From Planctomycetota bacterium (lineage in GTDB: Bacteria; Planctomycetota; Planctomycetia; Gemmatales; Gemmataceae): a DNA stretch of 64,000 bases. Position numbers and translations under genes: made by a program. The stretch is from contig JAIOPV010000012.1 of assembly GCA_021413735.1 (NCBI GenBank), positions 1-64,000 on the forward strand, read 5' to 3'. Positions 46,335 through 54,718 of the stretch are shown here, in pieces. Position 1 is the first letter of the stretch. Each line of letters starts with the position of its first letter. The notes below the pieces were generated by a model. That model saw only the letters and a program-made list of their open reading frames with translations, was not told the origin of the DNA and searched no databases.

Positions 46335-46439
46335 GGCACGGTGCGGACCGGAACCCGCACCGAGGGCCGGTCGGCAGCGAGTGAATCGGGAAGAGGTGCG
46401 GATGAACCGTGCCCAACCGATAAACTTGTCGCCGACCGG
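46335..46439. ncRNA. Candidate structured RNA or leader element
   Basis: Three complementary pairs are seen: GGCACGGT/ACCGTGCC (46335-46342, 46406-46413), CGGTGCGG/CCGCACCG (46339-46346, 46355-46362) and CCGGTCGGC/GCCGACCGG (46367-46375, 46431-46439). The first two compete and the third crosses the first, as in a switch or pseudoknot. GC-rich chance pairing is possible, and no known riboswitch consensus fits. Confidence 0.25.
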
Positions 46440-46466
46440 TCTTTGTCATTTCTGTAGCCTTCAGCG

Positions 46467-46539
46467 ACCCAGCCTGCTGATGCAGGCGGTTCGCCGGAAA
46501 TCCCGGTGTTGTCGAACCACCTGCGTCAGCAGGCTGGGT
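46467..46539. repeat. 27-bp inverted repeat upstream of the FlgI-like gene
   Basis: The arms 46467-46493 and 46513-46539 (CCCAGCCTGCTGAxGCAGG type) differ at two positions, both allowing G-U pairing in RNA, with a 19-nt loop. It is a repeat or a terminator of the glycerate kinase transcript. Confidence 0.6.
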
Positions 46540-46773
46540 TGTTGAACAAGGCAACCCGCCTTACCAAACACGCACCCGCCGCGCCCGGGATTTTTTCGTC
46601 GCGGCAATCTCGTATTGACCCGCTACGGCATGTCGGTATGTTCCGCCCTCCAAACAAGAAACTCAGACGCGGCCATCAGGCAACCGATTCGGGGGAATCG
46701 CTGCCGGTATCCGCAATCGCCGTTCCTGCGTCTGCCATCTCGGCGACTCAGGAGGGTAGAGAAAGGGATCGCC

Positions 46774-48771
46774 ATGAACCGGGCGTGGATCGCAGCGGCC
46801 GGGCTGAACCGGCGAAAATTCCTGGCCTTGTCTGCCGCCGTTGGGCTGGCTGGACTCGGCAGCGGATGCAAAGGGCCGGAAGCCGAGAAGCTGAAGGAAG
46901 CGCAGGGGCGGTCGCAGATCGGCGAGGATCCGGCGGACCTCGACGCCGCCACGACCATCGGCAGCAAGACCACCATCGGCAACACCGAATCCATCGTCGT
47001 GAGCGGTGTCGGTTTGGTGTACGGCTTGCCTGGAACCGGGAGCAGTGCTCCGCCCGGCGGCTGGCGCATGATGCTTGAGGAGAGCCTCAAGCGAATGCCG
47101 AATATGTCGAACATCAAGCAGATGCTCGATGACCCGGGCAAAACGACATCTCTCGTTCTGGTATCGGCGTTGGTTCTGCCGGGGGCACGCAAGGGCGACC
47201 TCATCGACGTGCAGATTTCGCTGCCCGATGAGAGCAAGACGACGAGCCTCAAGGGCGGCAAACTGCTGCTGTGCGAACTGCACAACACCGACACCACCGG
47301 CAACTTGAAGTCGTTGGTTCAGGAAGGCAAGACGGCCGCTCCCAGCGGGGAACTCCGCAAGGGCGATCGTTGGGCCATCGCGGAAGGTCCGGTTCTCGCG
47401 GGTCAGTTCATTCCTGGAAACGGGAAGGGCACCGTCGAGACGGATGCCGACGGTCAACCGCTGTTCAAGGTCGGCAAGATCTGGGGTGGTGGGAAGGTCA
47501 CGAAGGCCCGTCAGTATTTCATCCTGATTAACTCGGGTAGCCAAAGCCCGCAGATGGCGGCTTCGCTCGCGGAACGGCTCAACAGCACATTCCACGCGAC
47601 CTCCGAGCCGAACCTCAAAGTGGCCGACGCCAAGGATCGCCAGTTGATCCTGTTGAACGTGCCGATGGCGTATCGCAACAACCACTACCGGTTCTTACTC
47701 GTCGCGCGACAAGTGCCTGTCCTCCCGGCGAACAACGACAGCCTTTATCGCAAGAAACTGGAGGAAGAACTGCTCGAACCGTCCACGGCTCTCGTCGCGG
47801 CGGTCAAGCTCGAAGCGTTGGGTTCGTCGAGCATGCGGGCGTTGCGTGTCGGGTTGGAAAGCCCGTCGCCGTGGGTTCGCTTCGCGGCAGGGGAAGCGCT
47901 GACGTACCTCGGTCAGACCGATGGTGCGGTGGAACTCGCGAAGTTGGCCGAAGACCATCCTGCTCTTCGCGCTCCGGCTCTGAAGGCACTCGCCTCGATG
48001 GACGATGCGGCCTGCACCGATCGCCTCGTGGAACTGACCGCGAACAACGATCCGACGCTTCGTTATGGTGCGTTCCTCGCGCTACGAATGGCGGACGAGA
48101 ACAACGCCGTGGCTCGCGGAATGCTCGTGAACAACTCGTTCTGGCTGCACCAACTCGCACCGAGCAGTTCGTCCATGATTCACCTGACGACGGATCACCG
48201 TTGCGAGGTGGTACTGTTCGGCGATGCTCCGAAACTTCGCGGACCGTTCACGCTGCCGGTGGGAACTGAGTTCACGGTGAGCGTGTCGGCCAGCGGAAAC
48301 GAGGCGACGGTCACTCGCATCGTGAAGGTGAAGCACGATCTGGAGGATAAGAAGCTGACTTGCAAGCCGACGCTGGCGGATGTGCTTGTGAAGATTGGTC
48401 AGCTTGGCGGCACCTACTCGGAAGCGGTTGAGTTGATCCGTCGTGCGGATCGTGGTCAGGTGTTGTCGGCAGCGGTGGTGATCGACGCAGTTCCGGCTGA
48501 GTTGAACATTCGGCAGCTCGCGAGTTTCGCACGAAACGATCCGACGCTGACCCGTGCGAATGTCGAGATTGCTCGGGCGGGTGTGGTTCGACCAGACCTC
48601 GATGTGTCTGGTTTCGATCTGCCGGCGACGACCAGCGACACGGCTCCTGCGGTTGTTGCGACGCCACCGCGTCCGCCGTTGAACCGTGAGCCTGGCCGCA
48701 TCTTTGGCTCGAAGCGTCATGAAGCGCCTGCGATTGATCCTGGCGTGGTGCCCGCGACTGGAGATCAGTAG
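46774..48771 (+). CDS. FlgI-like (flagellar P-ring family) Tat lipoprotein with HEAT repeats
   Basis: 665 residues from the ATG at 46774 (AAGGG upstream). The N-terminus has NRRKFLALSAAVGLAGLGSGC, a Tat-type RR motif plus a lipobox Cys at about 32. Residues 60-270 match FlgI: VVSGVGLVYGLPGTGS, VLPGARKGDLIDVQISLPDE, SLKGGKLLLCEL, and AEGPVLAGQF. A HEAT-like helical stretch (VRFAAGEALTYLGQ, RAPALKALASMDDAA) and a C-terminal domain follow. Real FlgI has a Sec signal, no lipobox and no HEAT repeats, and lies in flagellar clusters; none is here. It may be a flagellum-unrelated ring component. Confidence 0.85.
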   Translation: MNRAWIAAAGLNRRKFLALSAAVGLAGLGSGCKGPEAEKLKEAQGRSQIGEDPADLDAATTIGSKTTIGNTESIVVSGVGLVYGLPGTGSSAPPGGWRMMLEESLKRMPNMSNIKQMLDDPGKTTSLVLVSALVLPGARKGDLIDVQISLPDESKTTSLKGGKLLLCELHNTDTTGNLKSLVQEGKTAAPSGELRKGDRWAIAEGPVLAGQFIPGNGKGTVETDADGQPLFKVGKIWGGGKVTKARQYFILINSGSQSPQMAASLAERLNSTFHATSEPNLKVADAKDRQLILLNVPMAYRNNHYRFLLVARQVPVLPANNDSLYRKKLEEELLEPSTALVAAVKLEALGSSSMRALRVGLESPSPWVRFAAGEALTYLGQTDGAVELAKLAEDHPALRAPALKALASMDDAACTDRLVELTANNDPTLRYGAFLALRMADENNAVARGMLVNNSFWLHQLAPSSSSMIHLTTDHRCEVVLFGDAPKLRGPFTLPVGTEFTVSVSASGNEATVTRIVKVKHDLEDKKLTCKPTLADVLVKIGQLGGTYSEAVELIRRADRGQVLSAAVVIDAVPAELNIRQLASFARNDPTLTRANVEIARAGVVRPDLDVSGFDLPATTSDTAPAVVATPPRPPLNREPGRIFGSKRHEAPAIDPGVVPATGDQ

Positions 48772-48790
48772 TTGCGGGAATGAGAAAGAG

Positions 48791-48931
48791 AATCGGGCAC
48801 GGGCAGAGGCACGGGCACGGGCACGGAAAAGACGGGAATACGGGGAAAACCGGAGATCGCTCCGCTTCCTTATCTCCCGTCTTCTCTTGTCTGTGCCCGT
48901 GCCCGTGCCCCTGCCCGTGCCCGATTTTTTC
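48791..48931 (+). terminator. Long GGGCAC-repeat hairpin with T-run
   Basis: The arms 48791-48824 and 48893-48926, made of GGGCACGGGCAC units, are complementary over 34 bp with one mismatch. The loop itself pairs (AAGACGGGA/TCCCGTCTT, CGGAG/CTCCG). TTTTTT ends the structure at 48930. It lies 20 bp after the FlgI-like stop and before smc. Confidence 0.75.
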
Positions 48932-48980
48932 CCCCTCTTCCCGTGCCTTTGTCTTCCGAACTTGAATCCCGAATCTTGCC

Positions 48981-51900
48981 ATGCTGAAACGTCTCGAACT
49001 CGTCGGTTTCAAATCGTTCGCAGACAAAACCCGTTTCGATTTCTCGCCGGGGATCACGGGCGTCGTCGGTCCAAACGGTTCCGGCAAATCTAACGTCGTT
49101 GATGCTGTCCGCTGGATTCTCGGCGAGCAATCGGCCAAGTCGCTGCGTGGCGGCGAAATGGCCGACGTCATCTTCAACGGATCGAGCAGTCGCAAGAGCC
49201 TCGGCCTCGCCGAAGTCACGGTCGTATTCGATAACGTGCGCCGGTTGCTGTCCGTGGATGCCGACGAAGTGCAACTCACACGCCGTGTGTACCGCGACGG
49301 CACCGGCGAATATCTCGTCAACGGGCAGATGGCCCGCCTCAAAGACTTCAAAGAAATCTTCCTCGGTAGCGGTGCCGGCTCCGGTGGTTACACCATCATC
49401 GCGCAGGGTCGCGTCGATGAACTGCTTCAATCCTCGACCAAGGACCGCCGCGAAATCTTCGACGAAGCCGCTGGCATCAGTCGCTTCAAGGCGAAGAAGA
49501 AGGAAACGCTCGGCAAACTGGCTCACGTCGAACTGAATCTCACGAGGTCGCGGGATCGCCTCGAATCGCTCGATTCGCAACTTCGTACGCTGCGAATGCA
49601 GGCCGCGAAAGCTCAGAAATTCAAGGAGCATTCGGACCGCCTGCGTGAACTGCGGGTTGGGCTTGGGGTGCGAGAGTACACTGAGTTCTCGGCGTCATTG
49701 GAAGCGGAACAGCGAATCCTGGCCGAGTTTCAGGCAGATGTTTCTGGTGCAAATCAACGAACCGGCGAACTCGAGCATTCTCTGCGTGAACTCGACCGCG
49801 AAGTGACTCGCGGTGAGGACGGGCTGCGCTATCAGGAAGGCCGGCTCGCCGACGCCAAGCAACAAATCGCTGGTTTCGAGACGACCCTTCGACATGAAGG
49901 CTCGGCCGCGGCGGGTTACGAGGCCGAGTTGCTGACGGTCGGCCGTCAGCGAGCGGACATCGGTTACCGCATGCGAGCGCTGGAAGCCGACACGGCTCGC
50001 GCAACTGCCGAAGCAACCGCAACCGAGGCTCGCCTCAATGAGGAGCAAGCGGCAGCGACAGCCGCAGCGGAAACCCTGGCAGCAGCAACGCAGCGAGTGA
50101 TTGACCTCGATCAGCAAACAACCGCCGACCACGAACGGCAGTACGATCTCGTTCGTCAGATGGCGACGGCGCAGTCAACAGCGGCCGCAACTCTGAAGCA
50201 GGTCGAAGGATTTCAGAAAGAGTACACGCGAAAGCTTGCCGAGATCGAGCAGAACACGGCTCGTCGTGCGACTCTCGCAACCGCACTCGACGGGCTTTCT
50301 CGCGCCGATGATGATGTGCAGCAACGCCTCGGAAGCGCCCGCGACCGGCTCGTCACGGTGCGTGCGAATCGCAACGATCTCACCGAGCGTGCGGGTCGCG
50401 TTCAGGCATCGCTCGAAGGTCTGCGGGTTCGACAAGGCGACCTCAGTGGTCGCGTCGGAATTCTCGAAGAGTTGGAGCGTTCGCTCGATGGGCTTGGTGC
50501 TGGCGTGCGGTCAGTGTTCAACCGCTTGAACGTGCTACCGGGTGTGATCGGTTTGGTCGCCGATCTGCTGACCGTGCCGCACGAGATTTCCTCAGTCGTT
50601 GAACTCGCGCTCGGCGACGCGGCACAGCGGTTCGTCGTACAGTCGTCCGCAGCGGTGGATGAGATTGTTGCCGCGGTGGGTGAAGTGCCGGGCCGTGTCG
50701 GGTTCATTCCCCTCCTGGCGAGTGTTGGCACTGAGTCGTCGGGCGCGGGGACGCTTGCCGAGTACGTCTCGTGCGAGCGTGCCGCGCTTCCGGCTCAACT
50801 TCTCGGGAACGTCCTGCTCGCAGATTCGCTAGCCGATGCGCGACGGCTCGCCCTGATTTATCCGGGCTATCGTGTTGTTGCTCGCACGGGCGAACTGCTC
50901 GAACCGGATGGCACTCTGAGCGTTGGTCCACCAAAGGCCGAGGCGGGGTTGGTTTCGCGAAAGAGCGAACTACGGGAGCTTCGCGATCAGTTCCGTGCTC
51001 TCACCGAACAGGTGGCGGTAACCGAGGTCGAACTTGCGAAGTTGCGTCGGCAAGCGGATGCGGCTGAGGGCATGCTTGAGGGCATCGAATCCGAGATCGA
51101 ACTGCTTTCTGGCGCAGCCGGCGACCTGCTTCAGAAGATCGCGCGGCAGCGGCAAGAGGTCGTAAATCTCGATGACAGCCTCGACATCGCCCGGCAAGAG
51201 TCGCGTTACCTCGAACAACAAGTGCAGCAGGGCGAGGCTGCGTGGGTCGCTGAGAAAATGCAGGCCGAGCAGGCCGAGCGAGCCGCCGAGGAACTAAAGG
51301 CAAAGCTTGCCGAGTTGGTGATCGCAGCACGAGAAGCGGAAGCCGCGAAGAACGCCGCACAGCAGGCCGATACGAACGCTCAGGTTGCGTTGAGTCGCGC
51401 CACGGCTGACCGCGACCGTGCCCGTGAGCGGGTGACGCAGTTCGAGGTTGAGCTTCGTAAGCGCAAGATCGAAGCCACGGATCGCCGATCGGCACATCAC
51501 ACCGCAACCGTGCGTCTCACGGAGTGCGTGCTTGCGATGCTTCGCGCGTCTGCGGGACAAGCCGATGCTTACCGCGAGAAGGAACACCGCGAACGGCTCG
51601 CCGGTGAACTTGCTGCGAAAGCTGCGGTCGATCGCACGAGCCGGGAGCAGGTTCGCGACGAACTACAGGCACTCCGCACAGGCTGGCAATCGAAGCAAAG
51701 CCAGGCCCACGCGAAGGAACTCGCCGTCCAGAATTTGCAGACTCGCCGTGACGCCGTCGCCGCCCGCATTCGCGAAGACTACGCCATCGAATTGGCGGAC
51801 TTGGCGAGCAGCGACCATGAGATCACCAGTGAATCGCCAACGGAAAACCTGACTCCCGCCGAAGTGCAGCACGAGATCGAAGACCTCCGCAAGAAGCTAA

Positions 51901-52541
51901 CGCGGCTTGGCTCCGTGAACATGGAAGCTCTCGAAGAACTCACTCGCGTCGAGACGGAATTCACCACGCTTCGCTCGCAACACGAAGACCTCGCCGCGGC
52001 CCGAAAGTCGCTTCAAGACGTGATCGACGCCATCAACGGCGACAGTCGAAAACTGTTCACCGACACGCTCGCCGCGATCCGCGGGTACTTTCAGGAATTG
52101 TTCCGCAAGCTCTTCGGCGGTGGGCAAGCAGACATCATCCTCGAAGACGAATCGGATGTGCTGGAATCGGGAATCGAGATCACGGCGAGGCCGCCCGGCA
52201 AGGAGCTGCGTTCGCTGTCGCTGCTCTCCGGTGGCGAAAAGACCATGACGGCCATCGCACTCTTGCTCGCGATCTTCCGCAACAAACCGAGCCCGTTTTG
52301 CATCCTCGACGAAGTGGACGCAGCACTCGACGAAGCGAACACGCAACGCCTCGCGAACGTGCTTGGCGAGTTCCTGGATCGCAGTCAGTTCATCGTCGTT
52401 ACGCACAAGAAGCGGACGATGGCTGCGGCGGATCGCCTCTGGGGAGTGACCATGCAAGAGAGCGGCATCAGTCGGTTGTTGCCGATGAAGTTCGAGGACT
52501 GGCCCGACGAGGAACAGGCGGCCGAGGTGCAGGCGGCGTAA
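48981..52541 (+). CDS. smc: Chromosome segregation protein SMC
   Basis: 1186 residues, the standard SMC length. Walker A is GPNGSGKSN (30-38). Two long coiled coils flank a hinge (about 505-660: GVIGLVADLLTVPHEISSVVELALG to LPAQLLGNVLLADSLADARRL). The C-terminal head has the signature LLSGGEKTMTAIALLLAIF and Walker B FCILDEVDAALDEAN. It is the ATPase of the bacterial condensin, acting on chromosome compaction and segregation, normally with ScpA and ScpB, which are not adjacent here. No clear SD is seen before the ATG; a repeat hairpin lies just upstream. Confidence 0.97.
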   Translation: MLKRLELVGFKSFADKTRFDFSPGITGVVGPNGSGKSNVVDAVRWILGEQSAKSLRGGEMADVIFNGSSSRKSLGLAEVTVVFDNVRRLLSVDADEVQLTRRVYRDGTGEYLVNGQMARLKDFKEIFLGSGAGSGGYTIIAQGRVDELLQSSTKDRREIFDEAAGISRFKAKKKETLGKLAHVELNLTRSRDRLESLDSQLRTLRMQAAKAQKFKEHSDRLRELRVGLGVREYTEFSASLEAEQRILAEFQADVSGANQRTGELEHSLRELDREVTRGEDGLRYQEGRLADAKQQIAGFETTLRHEGSAAAGYEAELLTVGRQRADIGYRMRALEADTARATAEATATEARLNEEQAAATAAAETLAAATQRVIDLDQQTTADHERQYDLVRQMATAQSTAAATLKQVEGFQKEYTRKLAEIEQNTARRATLATALDGLSRADDDVQQRLGSARDRLVTVRANRNDLTERAGRVQASLEGLRVRQGDLSGRVGILEELERSLDGLGAGVRSVFNRLNVLPGVIGLVADLLTVPHEISSVVELALGDAAQRFVVQSSAAVDEIVAAVGEVPGRVGFIPLLASVGTESSGAGTLAEYVSCERAALPAQLLGNVLLADSLADARRLALIYPGYRVVARTGELLEPDGTLSVGPPKAEAGLVSRKSELRELRDQFRALTEQVAVTEVELAKLRRQADAAEGMLEGIESEIELLSGAAGDLLQKIARQRQEVVNLDDSLDIARQESRYLEQQVQQGEAAWVAEKMQAEQAERAAEELKAKLAELVIAAREAEAAKNAAQQADTNAQVALSRATADRDRARERVTQFEVELRKRKIEATDRRSAHHTATVRLTECVLAMLRASAGQADAYREKEHRERLAGELAAKAAVDRTSREQVRDELQALRTGWQSKQSQAHAKELAVQNLQTRRDAVAARIREDYAIELADLASSDHEITSESPTENLTPAEVQHEIEDLRKKLTRLGSVNMEALEELTRVETEFTTLRSQHEDLAAARKSLQDVIDAINGDSRKLFTDTLAAIRGYFQELFRKLFGGGQADIILEDESDVLESGIEITARPPGKELRSLSLLSGGEKTMTAIALLLAIFRNKPSPFCILDEVDAALDEANTQRLANVLGEFLDRSQFIVVTHKKRTMAAADRLWGVTMQESGISRLLPMKFEDWPDEEQAAEVQAA

Positions 52542-52613
52542 TGAAACGTCGCAGTGCCAGAACGCGGCTGATAGAACAGTCGTCGCAGAGATTCATTCAC
52601 CAAGGAGACGACA

Positions 52614-53081
52614 ATGGGCGACCGTGAAAAGAAACTCGAAGCTGCGGGCTATCCGCTCGACCGTGGACCGAAGGAAGGGCCGGTGATTGATCTGCTCTCG
52701 ATCCTCGGCGACACGCTCTACGCTTCGGGCCAGGTGCCGAACGACAACGGCGTGCTGACCAGCAAGGGGAAGGTGCCGTCGCAGGTGTCGGTCGAGGATG
52801 CGACGAAGGCAGCGGCTCTGTGCGCTGCGAACATCCTCCGGGCGATCATCTCGAAGCTCGGTTCGCTCGACCGCATCGAACGAGTGGTTCGCGTGACGGG
52901 CTACGTGAACACCGATCCGGATTTCAGCGAGTGCCATCTGGTCATCAACGGCGCGACGAACTTGCTGAAGGAAGTCTTCGGCCAGGAAGCTGGCCGCCAC
53001 GCCCGCACGGCGCTCGGCATGGGCCAGCTTCCGCTGGGAACGAGCGTTGAGGTCGAAGCGATCTTCCAGTTGAAGAAGTGA
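52614..53081 (+). CDS. RidA/YjgF-family protein
   Basis: 155 residues with an excellent SD (AAGGAG six bases before the ATG). LYASGQVPNDNG, NILRAIISKLGSLDRIERVVRVTGYVNTDPDFSE and HARTALGMGQLPLGTSVEVEAI are the YjgF/UK114 core with the conserved Arg of the deaminase subgroup (ARTALG). RidA trimers hydrolyse reactive enamine/imine intermediates from PLP enzymes; this longer subgroup (Rid-like, cd02199 type, from memory) is less well characterised. It follows smc by 72 bp. Confidence 0.9.
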   Translation: MGDREKKLEAAGYPLDRGPKEGPVIDLLSILGDTLYASGQVPNDNGVLTSKGKVPSQVSVEDATKAAALCAANILRAIISKLGSLDRIERVVRVTGYVNTDPDFSECHLVINGATNLLKEVFGQEAGRHARTALGMGQLPLGTSVEVEAIFQLKK

Positions 53082-53091
53082 ACAGGTTAAG

Positions 53092-54612
53092 TCACGGTTG
53101 CTTCCCGTCGGCCAGCTTTTCCAGCGTGGCCTTGGGCAGCAACCGACCGTTCAACACAACAGCATGAACCTTGCGGATGTTCTTGATGTCGTCGAGCGGG
53201 TTCGCATCCAACAACACGAGATCGGCGAGTTTGCCACGTTCGACGGTGCCGAGATCCTTCAGCTTGTCGAGATACTCCGCAGGGTTGCGGGTCGCGGCTC
53301 GGAGTGCCTCGGCTGGCGTCAGACCGGCCTGGACGAGCAGTTCCAGTTCGTCGTGAACGCCCGAGCCTGGAAAGCAGAACGGCACGGGTGTGTCGGTGCC
53401 CGTAAGCATCGGCACACCAGCTTTGTGCATCGCCTTCACCAATCGAAGATGCCCCTCGAAGAGCAATTTTTGCTGTTCGATGTCATTGTCACTCAGCCAG
53501 ATTCCGAGGATCGGGAACTTCTTCTCTTTCACCTTCACCGCAACTTCGGCCCCGAAGACTCGCACCTTAATAGCCTCTTGCGCGTTCGTAGCCATCCACG
53601 CGAACCGCATTCGTGGCGGGAGCGTTTTCTTCCGGGGATCATCGGTGAACTTCGGATCGTTGAGTGACGCCCACACGCGGCGAGTCACGAGCGTCGGAAC
53701 CTGCCATGTCCCGTTCTTCACGAACTTCTTGAAGAGCGCATCGGCTGTCGGTTCGTCGTAGCTGTCGAGTGCTTTTACCTGAATCCGCCAGGCTGCCGCC
53801 GCGTCGAGCGTGTCCTTCACCATTGCGCCCGATTCCATCAGGCCGATCAATTCCTTCCGCAACTGGTCTTCTTGTTTCGAGCAACCGAGCACGACGCCAT
53901 AGAGATGTTCCATCGACTTCTGCCCGCGATCGGAGGCATCGGCAGCACGAACAGCGTGCGGAACGTGCCCGCTCACGGCGAGCTTGCGCGGACCACGTGC
54001 GGCTTCTTCGAGGATGGCGAAGTATGCGTCTGGCTTCAGGAACGGATAGACCTTGATGAAATCTTCGCCATCGGTTCGCATCTTTGCGACAGCGGCACGT
54101 CCTTCGTCTGGCGTTCGGATGGGGATTGCGCTTCCCGGTATCACTGGCGCTGTTCCGTTCAGTCCATCCAGCATCCGCATTGTCGCGACAATCCGCGGGC
54201 CGACCATTCGGCCAGACTCAATCTCCTTTTGCCAGTCGTGCGCGGGCGGGGAAGGGAAGCCCGGCACTCCCTGTCGGCTGAACATATGACGCACACCAGT
54301 CACGCCATTCGCGACGAACTGCGGCAGAAATTCCTTCTCCAGGTGAACGTGCATGTCCCACAGACCGGGGATCATGAACTTCCCATCCGCCTTAATTTGC
54401 TTGGCGCCCTCAGGGATCGTGACGCGACCGGTCTTCCCGATCTCGGTGATGCGATCACCCGTGATGAGCACGGTCATGTCGGCTTGCGGCGCGGCTCCGG
54501 TGCCGTCAATGATCGTGACGCCCGTGATCGCTAGCGGGGCAGCCGGGTCTTTGGGCTGCGCTGCCACGACCGCTGGAAACAGCAGGAGAAGTGCGGACGC
54601 GAATGTCTTCAT
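53092..54612 (-). CDS. Exported amidohydrolase
   Basis: 506 residues from the ATG at 54612; the frame extends to 54726 without conserved sequence. A signal peptide (MKTFASALLLLFPAVVAA) is followed by an imidazolonepropionase/dihydroorotase-like TIM barrel: GLWDMHVHLEKEF (HxH), SGHVPH, MLTGTDTPVPF and the closing TVERGKLADLVLLDANPLDDI. It is probably a periplasmic metal-dependent amidohydrolase (imidazolonepropionase-related or prolidase-like); the substrate is unknown. It converges on RidA with a 10-bp gap. Confidence 0.87.
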   Translation of the reverse strand: MKTFASALLLLFPAVVAAQPKDPAAPLAITGVTIIDGTGAAPQADMTVLITGDRITEIGKTGRVTIPEGAKQIKADGKFMIPGLWDMHVHLEKEFLPQFVANGVTGVRHMFSRQGVPGFPSPPAHDWQKEIESGRMVGPRIVATMRMLDGLNGTAPVIPGSAIPIRTPDEGRAAVAKMRTDGEDFIKVYPFLKPDAYFAILEEAARGPRKLAVSGHVPHAVRAADASDRGQKSMEHLYGVVLGCSKQEDQLRKELIGLMESGAMVKDTLDAAAAWRIQVKALDSYDEPTADALFKKFVKNGTWQVPTLVTRRVWASLNDPKFTDDPRKKTLPPRMRFAWMATNAQEAIKVRVFGAEVAVKVKEKKFPILGIWLSDNDIEQQKLLFEGHLRLVKAMHKAGVPMLTGTDTPVPFCFPGSGVHDELELLVQAGLTPAEALRAATRNPAEYLDKLKDLGTVERGKLADLVLLDANPLDDIKNIRKVHAVVLNGRLLPKATLEKLADGKQP

Positions 54613-54631
54613 GACGGCTACCCTGGAGAGT

Positions 54632-54718
54632 GAGGCTGGGCCGCCACGGAGGGCGGCCCCTACAAGAGAAACCGCCTTGGTTTGTAGGGGCCCCGCCCTC
54701 CGTGGCGGCCCTTGCCTC
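54632..54718. repeat. Inverted repeat between amidohydrolase and lyase genes
   Basis: The left arm (54638-54665: GGGCCGCCACGGAGGGCGG then CCCCTACAA) and the right arm (54681-54711) are complementary with a 2-base bulge, around a 15-nt loop. It fills the gap between two minus-strand genes and probably terminates the upstream one. Confidence 0.7.

Larger units (their letters stand above)
46115..46773. other. 659-bp gene-free region
   Basis: No open frame with protein-like content is seen here. It holds a candidate structured RNA (46335-46439), a 27-bp inverted repeat (46467-46539) and the leader of the FlgI-like gene. A TTGACG hexamer near 46196 could be part of a promoter. Confidence 0.6.

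Noticed and set aside
48311..49351. 346-residue minus-strand open frame
   Set aside because: It crosses the end of the FlgI-like gene, the GGGCAC hairpin and the start of smc; no motif supports it.
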